The notes: a model not told the origin generated them from the letters alone. A stretch of DNA of 64,000 bases from Nipponacmea schrenckii (GCA_030562195.1 JAUJPP010000012.1:23891976-23955975); one strand, 5' to 3'. Counted from the stretch's first letter, positions 35,982 through 48,374 are shown. Translations and numbers: made by a program.

Positions 35982-36695
35982 ACTGATACAAAATATAATT
36001 AAAAACTAGCATTAGTAGAATACTGTATTCAACATAATATAGACTTATAATCACTGATACAAAATATAATTAAAAACTAACATTAGTAGAATACTGTATT
36101 CAACATAATATAGACTTATAATCACTGATACAAAATATAATTAAAAACTAACATTAGTAGAATACTGTATTCAACAAATATAGACTTATAATCACTGATA
36201 CAAAATATAATTAAAAACTAACATTAGTAGAATACTGTATTCAACATAATATAGACTTATAATCACTGATACAAAATATAATTAAAAACTAACATTAGTA
36301 GAATACTGTATTCAACATAATATAGACTTATAATCACTGATACAAAATATAATTAAAAACTAACATTAGTAGAATACTGTATTCAACATAATATAGACTT
36401 ATAATCACTGATACAAAATATAATTAAAAACTAACATTAGTAGAATACTGTATTCAACATAATATAGACTTATAATCACTGATACAAAATATAATTAAAA
36501 ACTAACATTAGTAGAATACTGTATTCAACATAATATAGACTTATAATCACTGATACAAAATATAATTAAAAACTAACATTAGTAGAATACTGTATTCAAC
36601 ATAATATAGACTTATAATCACTGATACAAAATATAATTAAAAACTAACATTAGTAGAATACTGTATTCAACATAACATAGACTTATAATCACTGA
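35982..36695. repeat. 71-bp satellite-like array, ten copies
   Basis: Units of CACTGATACAAAATATAATT, AAAAACTAACATTAGTAGAA and TACTGTATTCAACATAATAT are almost identical across about 710 bp. One copy lost two bases near 36174. The very low divergence indicates recent amplification. Confidence 0.95.
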
Positions 36696-36744
36696 TTCAA
36701 CAGAAATGAATGGAGATTAACGCTCTACTCTTCTCCACCTTATG

Positions 36745-36800
36745 GATTAATGAAGAAGTATAACACCATGCAGTGTGGAATGAGGGATATTTTGCCAGGA
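36745..36800 (-). repeat. SINE 3' fragment, reverse orientation
   Basis: The minus strand reads GTCCTGGCAAAATATCCCTC followed by ATTCCACACTGCATGGTG, the family's 3' body. Confidence 0.65.
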
Positions 36801-36884
36801 CAACGACATATTATAAGCCTTCTCCTTTAGCAATCCTGATTAAAATTGTTTGTGTCTCACTAACGTTATTTACATAATTTCTAC

Positions 36885-37296
36885 TAAACTAGTGTCCAAA
36901 AGAAACGATACCAATGTTTTTTCAATTTTTTTTTATTCACAAAGTGAATTTTTTAATATGAAAACATGGTAATATGTATTGCACATCACAAACACCTCAT
37001 AGTTGATCAAAAATACTGGGAAGTATCAATCTCTTCTGGGAGAAACACAAATTTTGTGAAAGTAACATTCCCTCTCTAGCTCTACGTGCATACTGTATAA
37101 AACAGCTGACAGACCCCACCCATCTTTACAGGCTTGTCATATTGATTGTACACATTTTATTCAAATGAATTTCTGCACAGATGTTGATAAAAGATTTTTC
37201 AAAAGTATTACACCAATCCTAAATTTCTACATTTTTTAGTTTTTTCTTTACCGTCTTTGCAAACAAGTGGTATCGTTTCTTTTGGACACTAGTTTA
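36885..37296. mobile_element. 412-bp MITE with perfect 28-bp terminal inverted repeats
   Basis: The termini at 36885-36912 and 37269-37296 are exact reverse complements over 28 bp; the outer part is TAAACTAGTGTCCAAAAGAA. Terminal TA on both sides fits a TA target site of the Tc1/mariner/IS630 group, though the exact end could be a few bases inside. The interior is AT-rich and without an ORF, so it is non-autonomous. Perfect ends suggest a young insertion. Confidence 0.85.
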
Positions 37297-37299
37297 TAT

Positions 37300-39660
37300 A
37301 TATAAGGTTAAAACAAAATGTCTAAACTGACAATACAAAATAAGGAAAGAGACAGGACCAACCATTTTATATGAAATAACAGAATTTTAGAAAAAGGAAA
37401 ATACCCTGTGGCAGTGTCACCCACCCTCAGGGTTTACAATATGATATATTATAGAGTAATTATAACAAGTAGATGTGGCTTCCTGATGTCAGGATTATCC
37501 CCGCTGGTTAATCCTTCCTAATCTTTTAATCCCTTTATTATATATGACTTTTTTCATTAAGTTTATTCTCATTTCAAAATTATGACAGTTCAAGAAGTAG
37601 AAATATTTGGAGGAATATTAAATTTTATTTGTGAAATCAGATGTTTCTGTGTTAAGTCGAAATTTTGCAGTTATTTTTATAATTTCGTTGAGTTTTGAGG
37701 AATGTATCTAATCTGCTTTTGATAATCTAAATATAATCCAGTGTTCAGGATTTTTTGTATATTATCTATGGGATACTAAAGTAGTAATCTGTGATCTAAA
37801 AAGATTGCATCTTACAATATCCTATCAAGTGTGTATAAGTTTATATAAAACTAAATTGTCAAGAATATAAATTTAATATGCAACAAATTAAGAAATTTGG
37901 ATAATGATAATTGAAAGCGATTAACTAAAACAGAAGTCATATTTATTAAAATTATGGTTTCACAAACAGAAGGTTGTTTTAATTAATTAATTAAGCAATT
38001 AAGATAATCAACAGAAGTGTTCAATTATTATGAAGCCTTGGTATGTGGTTATTAAAGCCAGATAAAAACATAGTGTCATTTTGTTGTGATAACAATGATC
38101 TCTAACATGCATATTATATATTTACCCTTAACCCTTTTTAAAACTTCAGTTTTGAAGGAAGGAGTGTGATAGTGCTAAATATGTATATACTGTTGTGATC
38201 AAATAATTTGTGATTTTTTAGTTTGATATTTAATAGTGCTATTATATGTGACTTATATAGTTCCTGTTTATGGAACATTTTAGACTACACTGTACATATT
38301 TTATTTTGTATTATTCTTGAGTGCTATATTTAACTTTTCTATTTAACAATAATATTGGCTAGTTGTGGAAAAAGTTGGATGAAAGTGTTTTAGTTTGGTT
38401 ACAAGTGTGTATTATGAAAATGAAGTTATTATGCAAGATGTTTGGATGTAATGAAGTAGATAATGGATGGTGAGTAGAGAAGGGGGTGGGGGGGAATGTC
38501 ATAGGTGGGAGGGGTGGGGCAATGAGTAAATAGCCTAAACAGACCAAACCGAATTTAAGATATTGTGAAGATGTATTATAGAAGGGTCCTTTTCAACAAA
38601 TGCATTGGTGCTGGGACACTCATTTCACAGGAGCAAGCAATTAAGTTGAGGATATTATTGTCAATATTAAAGCTGTTTATTTACTTGTACACCAGCTGTT
38701 ACAATCAGACTACCTGTTTACCTGTAATCAGCTGACATGATATATTACACAGCCTATAAAAGCTGTGTTTCTATAAATATCACTTCAGTTTATATCTAAT
38801 CATTACAACATACCACTGCATTTTACTTGTAACTTGTTTATAGAAAACGTTTATAGACTGTAGCTCAGTTGGTTAAGGTGTTGAAACCTTCATGATGTAA
38901 CTTCAGTACAAAAACTGTTTCTATAGGCCTTCCTTCAGATTATATCTAAAAATTAATGCTGTACATATATTTGCATTTTTCATACTAAAAAAGAAAGGGG
39001 TTGTAGCCCAGTTAGTAAGAGTGTTGAAATCCTATGATATATAACAGCAGTATACGAGCTACCCTTAATTTATATCTGATCATCTCACAGTCATTGTACA
39101 CATAATGTTTGTATTGATCAAAGTCCATTATTATGTTGAACACTATAATATCCTTTGTGTAAAACTTGTACGACTTTATCATCGTTTTTTTGTGAAATTT
39201 CTCATATATTTAAATGAGTTGCCATATGATGTTGAAACAAAGGAGTCTTTGTTTGTGAAATAAAAATTATTTTATCTGGTAAAAACCATTTTAGAGAGTA
39301 AAATATCACCATTTATCATAAACAATGAAGTTTTTGTGTTTTTATTCTGTTCAGATGTGGCAGAATTCTGTTTGTACAGTTTGTCTTATTGTGAAGATAA
39401 AACAACTATATATACAAACTGTCCACATTATGGTTTATTGTTTTAAGATGTTCCGTCAAGGGGTCTCAGATAGGCTGTATTAGCTCCCTTATATTCCAAT
39501 CAAATTGCTTCGTTTACAAACTTCTGATACAAGTAAAGTTGACATTGCAGTCAAGGTATGAGACACAGTTTGTAATAGCTTGAGGTTGTGAAGATGTGAT
39601 ATTTTAAAAGGTGGCTATTATAGTCAAGGTATAAGGCATTGTTGGTTGATATTTACAAAA
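37300..39660. other. Intronic AT-rich stretch with tRNA-like fragments
   Basis: No exon was identified. Two short segments at about 38862-38912 and 39000-39050 read GTAGCTCAGTTGGTTAAGG and GTAGCCCAGTTAGTAAGAG, followed by GTGTTGAAA. They look like tRNA-derived (A-box) heads of another SINE rather than functional tRNAs. Confidence 0.4.
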
Positions 39661-39671
39661 ATATATCTATG

Positions 39672-39855
39672 AGAGACACTGATAACATCAAATTGAACTA
39701 TTTTAGTCCTCAGTCAGATGTCTGTGGTTCCTGCAATGTCACCATAACTAAGTCTTCAAGTTGTATTTTTCAGGGACACTGATAACATCAATTTACATCA
39801 TTCTAATTTTTAATCAGATGTCTGTGGTTCCTGTAATTTCACTAAAACTAAGGAC
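39672..39855 (+). mobile_element. MITE family B, two direct copies of one arm
   Basis: Both copies contain ACACTGATAACATCAA, CAGATGTCTGTGGTTCCTG and a TCACTAAAACTAAG-like end. They match the left arm of the 5517 copy, so this is a partial or rearranged element. Confidence 0.7.
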
Positions 39856-40746
39856 ATTGTGTGATACAAGCATTATTTGTGATAAGTGATGTGAATCACT
39901 TTAAAACTGACCGTGTTATTTGATCACAGGTGGCCTGATATTGACCACTGTTTGTTTATCTACTCACTTATTGATCAATATCAAGCCAAAAGTTCAAACT
40001 TTTCACTAATATTTTTCACTCAATAGTATTTTGAATTGACTCACTCCCGTGCTTCTATAGAAGAAAATTTATCATAACACCTAGTACAAATATTATGTAT
40101 GGTATTTATTAGAAAGTTTTGGAGTGTTCACAAGTTATTTTATCAGGTTATTGACCTGTATGATATGTATATTTTTAGAATAATCAATAAATTAGACCGA
40201 TTTTTGTGTGACCTATTTAAAGATAATTGGTCAATCAATAAAACTTGACCTCTTTCATAAACATGGACTATTTTTAGTACGGTACTAGGAAAGTTCTGGT
40301 GCTAGTAGTTGGACTAATGGAACTATTTATAACTGTGTTAATTGATCCATACAGTCAGTACTTCTATTGTTTTAACCAATAGAACTATGAGAAAGAGGTA
40401 AGATAGAAGAGGGGGTAGGGTTAGGAATTGTTGTTGTAACTTGGCAGTTTAGCGTTGTTACAAAGGCACGGGCATGTTGCCACCATCAGTGAAAGAGTGT
40501 AGAGGTTAAGGTTAGGTTTCCAAGTTGGAATCCAGGGATCAATTTGGGTCATATTTCATTTGAATCGGGAGGAAGAAAATACAGAATGTCTTTCATTTGG
40601 GGGTCAACTTTCAATAAAAATACAAAAAATTTTCATATAGTATTAAATTATTATCAGATCTGAATATCAGATATGAGATAAGGATATTTATCATGTGAAC
40701 TCTCTGCATGGTTTGCGCTTTCAGTCACAGTAATTACTGTATCCCT

Positions 40747-41822
40747 TTAAGGGGGTTGACAACCTTATCGTTCGAGGTGTATTTCAATCAAGAAACGTAT
40801 TAAGTTTATATCCATTCTATTTGGCATTAAAAGAAACTCATCTAGTAAAAAATTTAGCTCAATCGCTTCAGTAGTTCGTCTGATATCCGTCCGTGAAGAT
40901 AATCTATTTATAGAACAAAACGGGGTATTCCTCTATGTAGACGTACAAATTACGTTGTCAGTTGACATTTGTGATTACAACGTCATCGGCTAAATAAACA
41001 TTCTCTACGTTTGCCGGTCAGTTATTGTTAATATCGGCACGCGAAGTAAGAGTTTGTGTATCGGGGGAATCCAGAAGTCACGTGATGTCCCATAAATCAT
41101 TACGTCACATGTAAACAAAGAAAATTTTATGATTGGTGGGTGGAAGGGGTTTGACATGTGCTAATCCATTGTTTTAGCACTCCAATTGTGTGGATATCGG
41201 TGCATATCGATGCCTAAAAGGTGCTTAAAGATTTCTACAGCATGAAAGACAATCTTTTAACAACATGATCGTTAATTACGTAAGGTTTACATGTGTTTGC
41301 AAAATGTTGAAAAAAAATGCCATTTTTCCAAAAGCATATCTCGCTTACAATTCATCCGATTTTTACAAACTTTGGCTTCAGCTAAAGCTTACGATGTCTT
41401 CTATAACTTTACGTTGGCTTTTTTTTATAAAATGAATAGTTTTTTAAAAATTCAATTTTTCGTAAATGCACTCGCAAAATTTTGATTTCTATCAATATCT
41501 TCAAAACAAAACAAAATTTTCCAAAAAGCCAACGTAATTTTGTAGAGATACATGTAGACCTGCGTTGTGCAAAATTTCAACCTTCTATATTAATTAGCCT
41601 AGTAGATATGCTAATTTTAAGGGAATAATTGACGTTTTTTTCGTTCATCTTTCATACCCTATTTCTTAAAGTTGAAATGTCATAAAGAAATAAATTTTAT
41701 ATTTTTGGATAGCTGAAAGTCCCCTCTTTCCATTGATATTTAAATATTTCAGATAGGTGGAAAAGAAGTTATTGAAATCGTCTATTTTTTGTACATAGGT
41801 TTAGGGTTGTCAACCCCCTTAA
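40747..41822. mobile_element. 1,068-bp non-autonomous element flanked by TTAA
   Basis: TTAA at 40747-40750 and 41819-41822 brackets termini GGGGGTTGACAACC and GGTTGTCAACCCCC, a 14-bp inverted repeat that is itself nearly palindromic (GGTTG-A-CAACC). TTAA duplications are typical of piggyBac and Kolobok elements. The interior carries no transposase, only a 64-codon frame without motifs. It also contains a secondary inverted repeat around TTACGTTGGCTTTTT (near 41410) and AAAAAGCCAACGTAA (near 41524). Confidence 0.75.
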
Positions 41823-42049
41823 AAGGATGCTATAGTTGTAATTATGTTACAATTAAACTAATTATGTCAATTTGAAAATCTCAGACAGCAAAACTTAAAT
41901 CTGATTTGAGTATTGTTTAAAAATTTAAAATATAACAGTAAGATAGATCTGATTGATGTCAGATTTATTATGATTGATGTTTTTTATGATTGATCTGTTT
42001 TACTTGATTTATCCTGATGTTTATAGCTTTTATTGTGTCTCATTGATAG

Positions 42050-42315
42050 GCCTTGTCATTCATTAATTCAATCATTCATTCATTCATTCATTCATTTCTT
42101 CATTTATTTATTCATACATTTTATCATTTATTTGTCCCTTTATTCTTTCATTCATTCATTTATTCATTCACCCTGCTTCCACATTCCGGTTCATTCATTC
42201 ATTCATTATTGATCATCCAACCATATCTTTTACCTCCTCATTCCTTTTAAGCAATGTTGCTTAATTTATTCATTCATTCTTCTCCTTCCCCTCTTCATTC
42301 ATTCCATCATTCCAT
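42050..42315. repeat. (ATTC)n microsatellite
   Basis: Long interrupted runs of CATTCATTCATTCATTC. Open frames across it rich in His, Ser and Phe are compositional. Confidence 0.9.
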
Positions 42316-42834
42316 CATTCCCAGTTGATCAATATAGCCGATATTAAATCAGATATAATTTTAGACTGGGTGTGTTACTAAGTTCATATTTTAACTTTGA
42401 TAATACTTAGTTAAATATCTTCCTTGTTAAATATAGAAAATAGTATTGAAATTAAACTAATTTATGCGGAAGATACTTGAGTACGGTATAGATGAATAAG
42501 TGCTATTTTTACAGGAAAATACAAGAAAATAATATTTATATTAACTTAATGCGGAAAATTTTAAAATAAATTTTATCATTTACTGGGAAATTAAAAACGG
42601 ACAGAAAATATAGAAAATAATATTAACTTATCGTAGAAGAAAACTTAAAATAATTGAAATAAATTAGCTTTTTACAGGGAAAATTGAGTTGTTAAATAGA
42701 AACTTATATTAATATTAACTTTATCAGTATGAAAACTCTTAAAAGTTATATCTCAAAATTAACTGTCTAAATATTATCTACCAAGTGAACTCTCTGTATT
42801 TGAATTGCAAAATAAGTAGGCGATATTTCCTTCA

Positions 42835-43445
42835 TTGCATGGTGCTCATTCTAATTAGAAAATCAGGGGCAGAAGAGTAGGATGTAGAACTCCATTTAAT
42901 TTGTTAGTCTGAGTTATGCAGTGCCTGAGGAAAAAATTTCCATTTCATTCCAGTCATAACATTATAAATTCCCTGCCCTTGATAGTAAGGGTCAGCATGT
43001 TAACCCTTGATGACCCCATGACCTCTTATTCAAGTCCAGTAGACCAGAACATCAGGACAATAGAAGTAGTTAACAATAGAATCATCAATAGGGTAAATTC
43101 GCGCCTTGGGGTGTCTTAACAGGTTCATTTGCTGGGTCGAAAATTTGAACGATTTTATTACACTTGGACAAAAAGTTGAAAAGAATAGACAATCAGCATG
43201 AGGGACTTGAAATAAGGGATCAGTTGTAACTACTTTTCACGCAGATTGTCCAGTCTTAATAGACTCATTCAACCAGCCCAAAAGGTTAAGACTTGAACGA
43301 CATTGAGAGAGCAGATATACATAAGAAACATAATAACAACAGAAGTTACATATCATTTCAACACAATTTACAGGAGTTGTCATCAGATGAAATTTATCAT
43401 CATTAGCCCATTAGTTGTAGAAGAGTAGGATGTAAAACTCCATAT
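42835..43445 (+). repeat. Two SINE 3' tails
   Basis: Fragments at about 42835-42900 and 43395-43445 end in GCAGAAGAGTAGGATGTAGA / GTAGAAGAGTAGGATGTAAA and ACTCCAT. Both are 5' truncated. Confidence 0.7.
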
Positions 43446-43965
43446 TTTGTTTATTAAAATAAGTGAATTATACTATGATATATTCCCTTGTGTGTGTGTT
43501 GTTATATGTATCCTATTACTCGATGATGTTAAAATGCCTGAAGCCAGAAATCTGACAATTTGGACATGATGAGCAGTGTTCAGTCATAATGACATAGACT
43601 TGATCATCAAGTCCCATCAATTTACCGTTATCACTTCCTAATTATACAAGGCCTGAAGCAATTTACTACTAATTGTCCAGCCTTATTAACGTCTTAGACT
43701 CAATCAACCAGCCTATCAATTAATAACGAAAGAAGGCCCAAGGGTAATATTGATAAAGATTGTCCAGCCTTAATGATGTTGTCTCGTATCATCATTGCCT
43801 ACAAATTCACAATTATCAACACTTGATCAACCAGTCTTGTGGATTAGACTCAATCAACCAGCCCAATTGTTAATAATAATACAAGTCTAAGTGATCAATA
43901 CCAGTCTGTCAATTGGTTGTCAGTGACAGTGATAAGACTAAGAGTAGAGTTGGTATATCAATGTC
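43160..43965. repeat. Degenerate repeats around TGTCCAGCCTTAATGA and ACTCAATCAACCAGCC
   Basis: At least five imperfect copies of ATTGTCCAGCCTTAAT and AGACTCAATCAACCAGCC at irregular spacing. An old array with no coding content. Confidence 0.55.
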
Positions 43966-45072
43966 AGTCTGTCTGACCTACTGACAGTGTCCAGTGTTAT
44001 GGTAGGACCAATACAATGTTATACAAATTAGAAATAGTCTTCACTTGTAGTCAATGTGTTTCAATGTGTTTCAGCTTGCTCTACATGCAATAAGCTTATA
44101 TTGTTAAGGTGATATGAGAAAAGTATTCTCACAAAAAGCACCGGCCATGGTCATAGAGCTAGAACTATATATTTTGAAGTGCTGTTAAGATAATAATTTG
44201 GTGGTACCAGCTTATAGTGTTTGCGGTAATTTTAATTTAGCGCTGTGGAAGTAAGGCAAAATTCATGTTCAAAAACGGGAACTGTAATTGCTTTTCTGAT
44301 GTGGATTTCCTTATTTTGAAATCAAACGGAATATAGAATAAAAGTTGGTATAGACGACTTTTGTTAATTAAACCACAGTTGAACTTGTTTAGAATTACCA
44401 GTACCAGTAATTTTTTATATATATCGTTTAAAATATTTAATTCTGTTTCTGTTTATATACAGCGCCTTGGAATATCTAGTGGTTGTTTACAGTTTTGTGT
44501 CAGTGATTTCTGTGACCTTGCTGGACTTATCTGATTATTTCATTGAAACTGTGAACAAAACAGTAACAATTTACAATTTGACTAACTTTTAATCACTTGT
44601 TTCCTTATAATTACTTCACAGAAAAATCACAACCGTAAATTTCTGTGTGAAAAAAATTACAAAACAATTCCAATGCTTTTGTTATTAGATTTCATTCCTC
44701 ATTCTAATTGCAACAGTGAACAAAGTTACAGAACAGTTTTAAGTTAAGATAGTGATTGAATTAATTCCTAGTGATCAAGACTACAAGTTGACTATTGAAC
44801 TATAAAGTACTAGAAAATAATAAAAGACTGGACGAGTTTGATTGAGTCAATGACTGGGGAATATTGAATTAAGTTGTGATAATATTAAACATTGTAATAC
44901 TTTGTTTCACTATATAAGAAACCTACAGAGCAGTAGGACTGTTTTTATTTTCAACTTTGTGGATTATATTTGCTAATTTGAGTGATTAAATCAGATTTGG
45001 GAATTACTTTTAAAATAACTTTGGAGTAAGCTTCTATGTGGATAATTTTGAACTGATTTATGTGTTGTTGTC

Positions 45073-45105
45073 GCATGTTTCAGATACACAATCCTCATCA
45101 GGATA
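45073..45105 (-). ncRNA. Decayed hammerhead-like motif
   Basis: The minus strand reads CTATC, CTGATGA, stem II GGAT/ATCT, then GAAACATGCG. Stem III palindrome and cleavage triplet are broken, so it is probably inactive. It lies about 0.85 kb from the tandem array. Confidence 0.5.
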
Positions 45106-45364
45106 GATTGTTTTAAATAGCAATTACAGAATAAACGACTTCCAGAGTCAAATTCAGGAACTTTCTGAATGAAACAGTACTATTTTTATAATCATTGCCT
45201 AATAAAGGAAGGAAGTTTTTTATTTTTTGACTAAATTTGGACTATTTTTTAAATAAATTTGGAACTAACCATCAAAGTGTGGAGACTGTGTTATAACATT
45301 TGGATTTATATTTTTTTTTCTACTATGAAATCTGGTAAGTAACAAATAGTATCTTCACTCATAA

Positions 45365-45500
45365 TTCTAGTCAACCAGCTGTAAATGTGTACAGATAATC
45401 CAGGAAGTATCAATGTCAAGAGGTTTGTCAAGGACCAGCTGGTAGAAAGGATCCTTAACTGTGAACCTAAGTTGTTATCTTTGTAAAATATATTTGTTTT
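45365..45500 (-). mobile_element. Element C, single-repeat copy in reverse
   Basis: The plus strand shows the complement of the right end (CAGCTGTAAATGTGTACAGA, TAATCCAGGAAGTATCAATG), then one core (AGGTTTGTCAAGGACCAGCT ... AAAGGATCCTTAACTGTGAA) and the left end. Confidence 0.75.
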
Positions 45501-45897
45501 TTCATTTCTCACAGTTAGTCATGAACGTCTGTATACAAAAGCACTGGTACAGGCATGCAGTATTAACCTCTAGTGTGAGTTGTATTGTTTCCAGAGTTAG
45601 TCATGAAAGTCTGTAGACTCTGAATGCCAATTAGTAAGGTTCCAGGTTAATTCCTGATGATTCATGGCAATCTAGAAATAATACAGTCAGTGATTATTGG
45701 TAAAATACCATGTCAGACCATGTTAATGTCATCTTAATCGGTATTTACTACACTAGAAATAGTACCGCTTAACTTCCTTCATTGATTTCTAATCTTACTA
45801 CTATAGTAACATACATCTTCGCTCTTTTATAGCGCCCCCTATTGCAGCTGGAAATCATATTGCGATAAATTGCGATACATCTCCCTGTATTATATAG

Positions 45898-46415
45898 TCA
45901 ATTAACAAACATTAAGTCTTATTATATTGGAAAGTTAACCTCCATTTCTAAAACTAGCTGTCCTGATGAGGATTGTGTATCTGAAACATGTCAGCAGTAT
46001 GAGATGAGCTCTAGTCAATTAGCTAACATTAAGTCCTATATTAGAAAGTTAACCTCCATTTCTAAAACTAGCTGTCCTGATGAGGATTGTGTATCTGAAA
46101 CATGTCAGCAGTATGAGATGAGCTCTAGTCAATTAGCTAACATTAAGTCCTATATTAGAAAGTTAACCTCCATTTCTAAAACTAGCTGTCCTGATGAGGA
46201 TTGTGTATCTGAAACATGTCAGCAGTATGAGATGAGCTCTAGTCAATTAGCTAACATTAAGTCCTATATTAGAAAGATAACCTCCATTTCTAAAACTAGC
46301 TGTCCTGATGAGGATTGTGTATCTGAAACGTGTCAGCATATGAGATGAGCTCTTTTCGAATTTAACTCAACTAGCTGTCCTGATGAGGATTGGGTATCTG
46401 AAACATGGGTCTGTG
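45898..46415 (+). ncRNA. 114-bp tandem array with a hammerhead ribozyme core in each unit
   Basis: Cores lie at 45963-45992, 46077-46106, 46191-46220 and 46305-46334 (exactly 114 bp apart), with a fifth, diverged one from 46380. Each reads CUGAUGA, stem II GGAU-UGUGU-AUCU (one G-U pair), GAAA, then ACAUGU and C. ACAUGU is self-complementary, giving the tiny stem III seen in type I hammerheads that work as dimers. GUC is a valid cleavage triplet. Stem I is weaker: GCUGU before the core can pair with GCAGU after the cut, beyond a C/A mismatch, with ACUAG/CUAGU extending it. The fourth copy has ACGUGU and the fifth lost the triplet position. A 114-codon open frame across the units follows from a repeat length divisible by three. 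Confidence 0.65.
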
Positions 46416-46967
46416 GCATGAAATAAGGTATTTTGTCTAGTGATATATGTATTGGTAAAGATCCAAGTATAAGTGTAATTAGGAATGTCTTAATTACCAG
46501 TAATTAATTAGTGACAGATTTATTATATTATCTTTAATTACTTCAGTCTTTATTAATTATAGTTAAAACTTTGTTATTCAAAGGTTGCTCTTCATTTGTT
46601 GATATGAGTTTATTTTTCTGTGAACGTTTAACTGAAGTGCTTGAAAACTTATTGTTCTAATATTTTGGTTTTGTCGTCTGCATGTTTTTTTTATTTCGGA
46701 GTGGATGGTTACTACAAGAATTACTGACATAACAGTCTTTATACTGGTAAAAGTTTTGGATAAAACATCTTCATCAGACGCAGTCGGGCGTTTTCAGGTG
46801 TACACAGAGAAAATCACGCAACGCGCTTGAGCACTCCTGTAAAGAAAGGGTTCAAGGTCAATAATTTGTGAAAAGCCATTTATATACGGAATTACCCAGG
46901 AGGTAGGCCTCAATGGTATTTCTTCGTACTTGTCGAATTTCCCTTAATGTACCCACCAGGAGCCGCG

Positions 46968-47145
46968 GTGGCTTGCTCTCTAACCTGAGAGTCCAGGGTT
47001 CAAATCCCGACAAAGGTTGAGATGAACTTGCAGAATTTTCAGCCCGGTTTCCCCTTGTCAGTGATAAAAATTTGAGGGAACGATTTTGAAAGATGTGTGT
47101 AATATGGGACAATAAACCGATGCCCAGTGTGCTACAGGCTAAATG
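46968..47145 (+). repeat. SINE copy with tRNA-like head, 3' truncated
   Basis: Head GAGCCGCGGTGGCTTGCTCT, CCAGGGTTCAAATCCCGACA (B-box region), then GGTTGAGATGAACTTGCAGA, CCCGGTTTCCCCTTGTCAGT and GGGACAATAAACCGATGCCC. It lacks the last third. Confidence 0.85.
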
Positions 47146-47755
47146 GTATTTGCGTCTACCCTTCTCCCCCCAGTGGATGAAACCAGTTTGTGTTGTTACT
47201 AATTGTTGAATTGGTTTAAACTACACACCCAATTTTGTTTTTAAAACTTGTACACATCTTGTATTCAACAAGTACCAAGTACTGTATTGGTTTATTTGTA
47301 CTGTATTAGTTATTCAACTGACTAACGACCGTGGACTCACTCAACAACACCTGGTATTTCTAATAGTCAAGTTGTTGCACCAATTTAAACCCAAAACAAA
47401 CATTGTACTTGTGTTTCTGTTTAAAACATCATGTATGGACGAGGTCTAGAATCGTAATCATCCTTTCATTACACTTTGTCAATACTGCACTTTATTGTTG
47501 GTCGCCTTGATGCATTTTTAATTGTAAAAGTTGGGTTGAGGTAGATATGCGATCGGATTTGTTGACGTCAACACTGTTAACAGTGTAAGCTACTACGTTC
47601 CAATGATTTAATTGGGAGATTTTGGTGATATATTTTTATGTTGTACTTTGTTGGGATTTTATGATTTAAAGAGTTATAGTTGAACTGGGTAAGTCTTCTA
47701 TTAAGATCTCATTTTCATTCACCTGTATCCTAGAATTTTTTCTAAAGTTTTTAGC

Positions 47756-47795
47756 GTATCAGGGACACTGATAACATCAATTTACATTTTTTACA
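47756..47795 (+). mobile_element. MITE family B end fragment
   Basis: TATCAGGGACACTGATAACA followed by TCAATTTACA, the terminal segment only. Confidence 0.55.
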
Positions 47796-47859
47796 GTTTA
47801 TTGACTGTAGTAGACTACTTGCAATTTAGCTAAATCTAACAGTAACAATCCCCCTCTTT

Positions 47860-48240
47860 CACCCCTTCCTCTTCCTCAATCTCTAAGTGTAATAAGCACA
47901 CCCTCACGCTTCTCTTTTTATACAATTTCATATTGTGTAACGAGTCCATAATAGTTATACAAGCATAATAGTTAAATTATGTTCATCAATTCAGTCCCTC
48001 CCTCCCACCTCTTATATGCCATCTCCCTCCCTCTCTACCATCCTCACCCCCCCCCCCCTTTTCCTAAATTGTAAATCTGTAAGTGTAATAAGCACACCCC
48101 TCCCTCACGCTTATGAGTCCATAATAGTTATACAAGTATAATAGTTAAATTATGTACATCAATTGAGCCCCTCCCTCTCTACCATCCTAACCCCCCCCCT
48201 CCCCCCTCCTCTTCCTAAATTGTGTAATCAGTCGATTGAT
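47860..48240. repeat. About 190-bp imperfect duplication
   Basis: Two copies share GTGTAATAAGCACACCC, GAGTCCATAATAGTTATACA and AATAGTTAAATTATGT, separated by C-rich runs. Confidence 0.65.
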
Positions 48241-48374
48241 ATAATAAGTATAATAGTGATATAAGTATACAGTATTTAAAGTTTATATCAATGAGTCACT
48301 GTGTTTAATATAAAGGTTATAGAGATAACAGATTATTCACTAATATTATATAATATGGTATGAGTCATTCTTTT

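Noticed and set aside
35982..36695. CRISPR-like array
   Set aside because: The repeats are contiguous without unique spacers and the genome is eukaryotic. It is a satellite-type array.
38862..38912. Possible tRNA gene (GTAGCTCAGTTGGTTAAGG)
   Set aside because: Has an A-box-like piece but no anticodon stem, T arm or acceptor pairing. A similar fragment lies 140 bp away, as expected of SINE heads.
40391..40401. Mini first exon ATGAGAAAGAG before GTAAGA, phase 2 like the 31592 exon
   Set aside because: Only eleven coding bases with no supporting 5' UTR or conservation; too likely by chance.
46004..46348. 114-codon frame with repeats CPDEDCVSETCQ
   Set aside because: The 114-bp unit is divisible by three and happens to be open. 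The conserved part matches an RNA ribozyme core, which explains the conservation better than protein coding.
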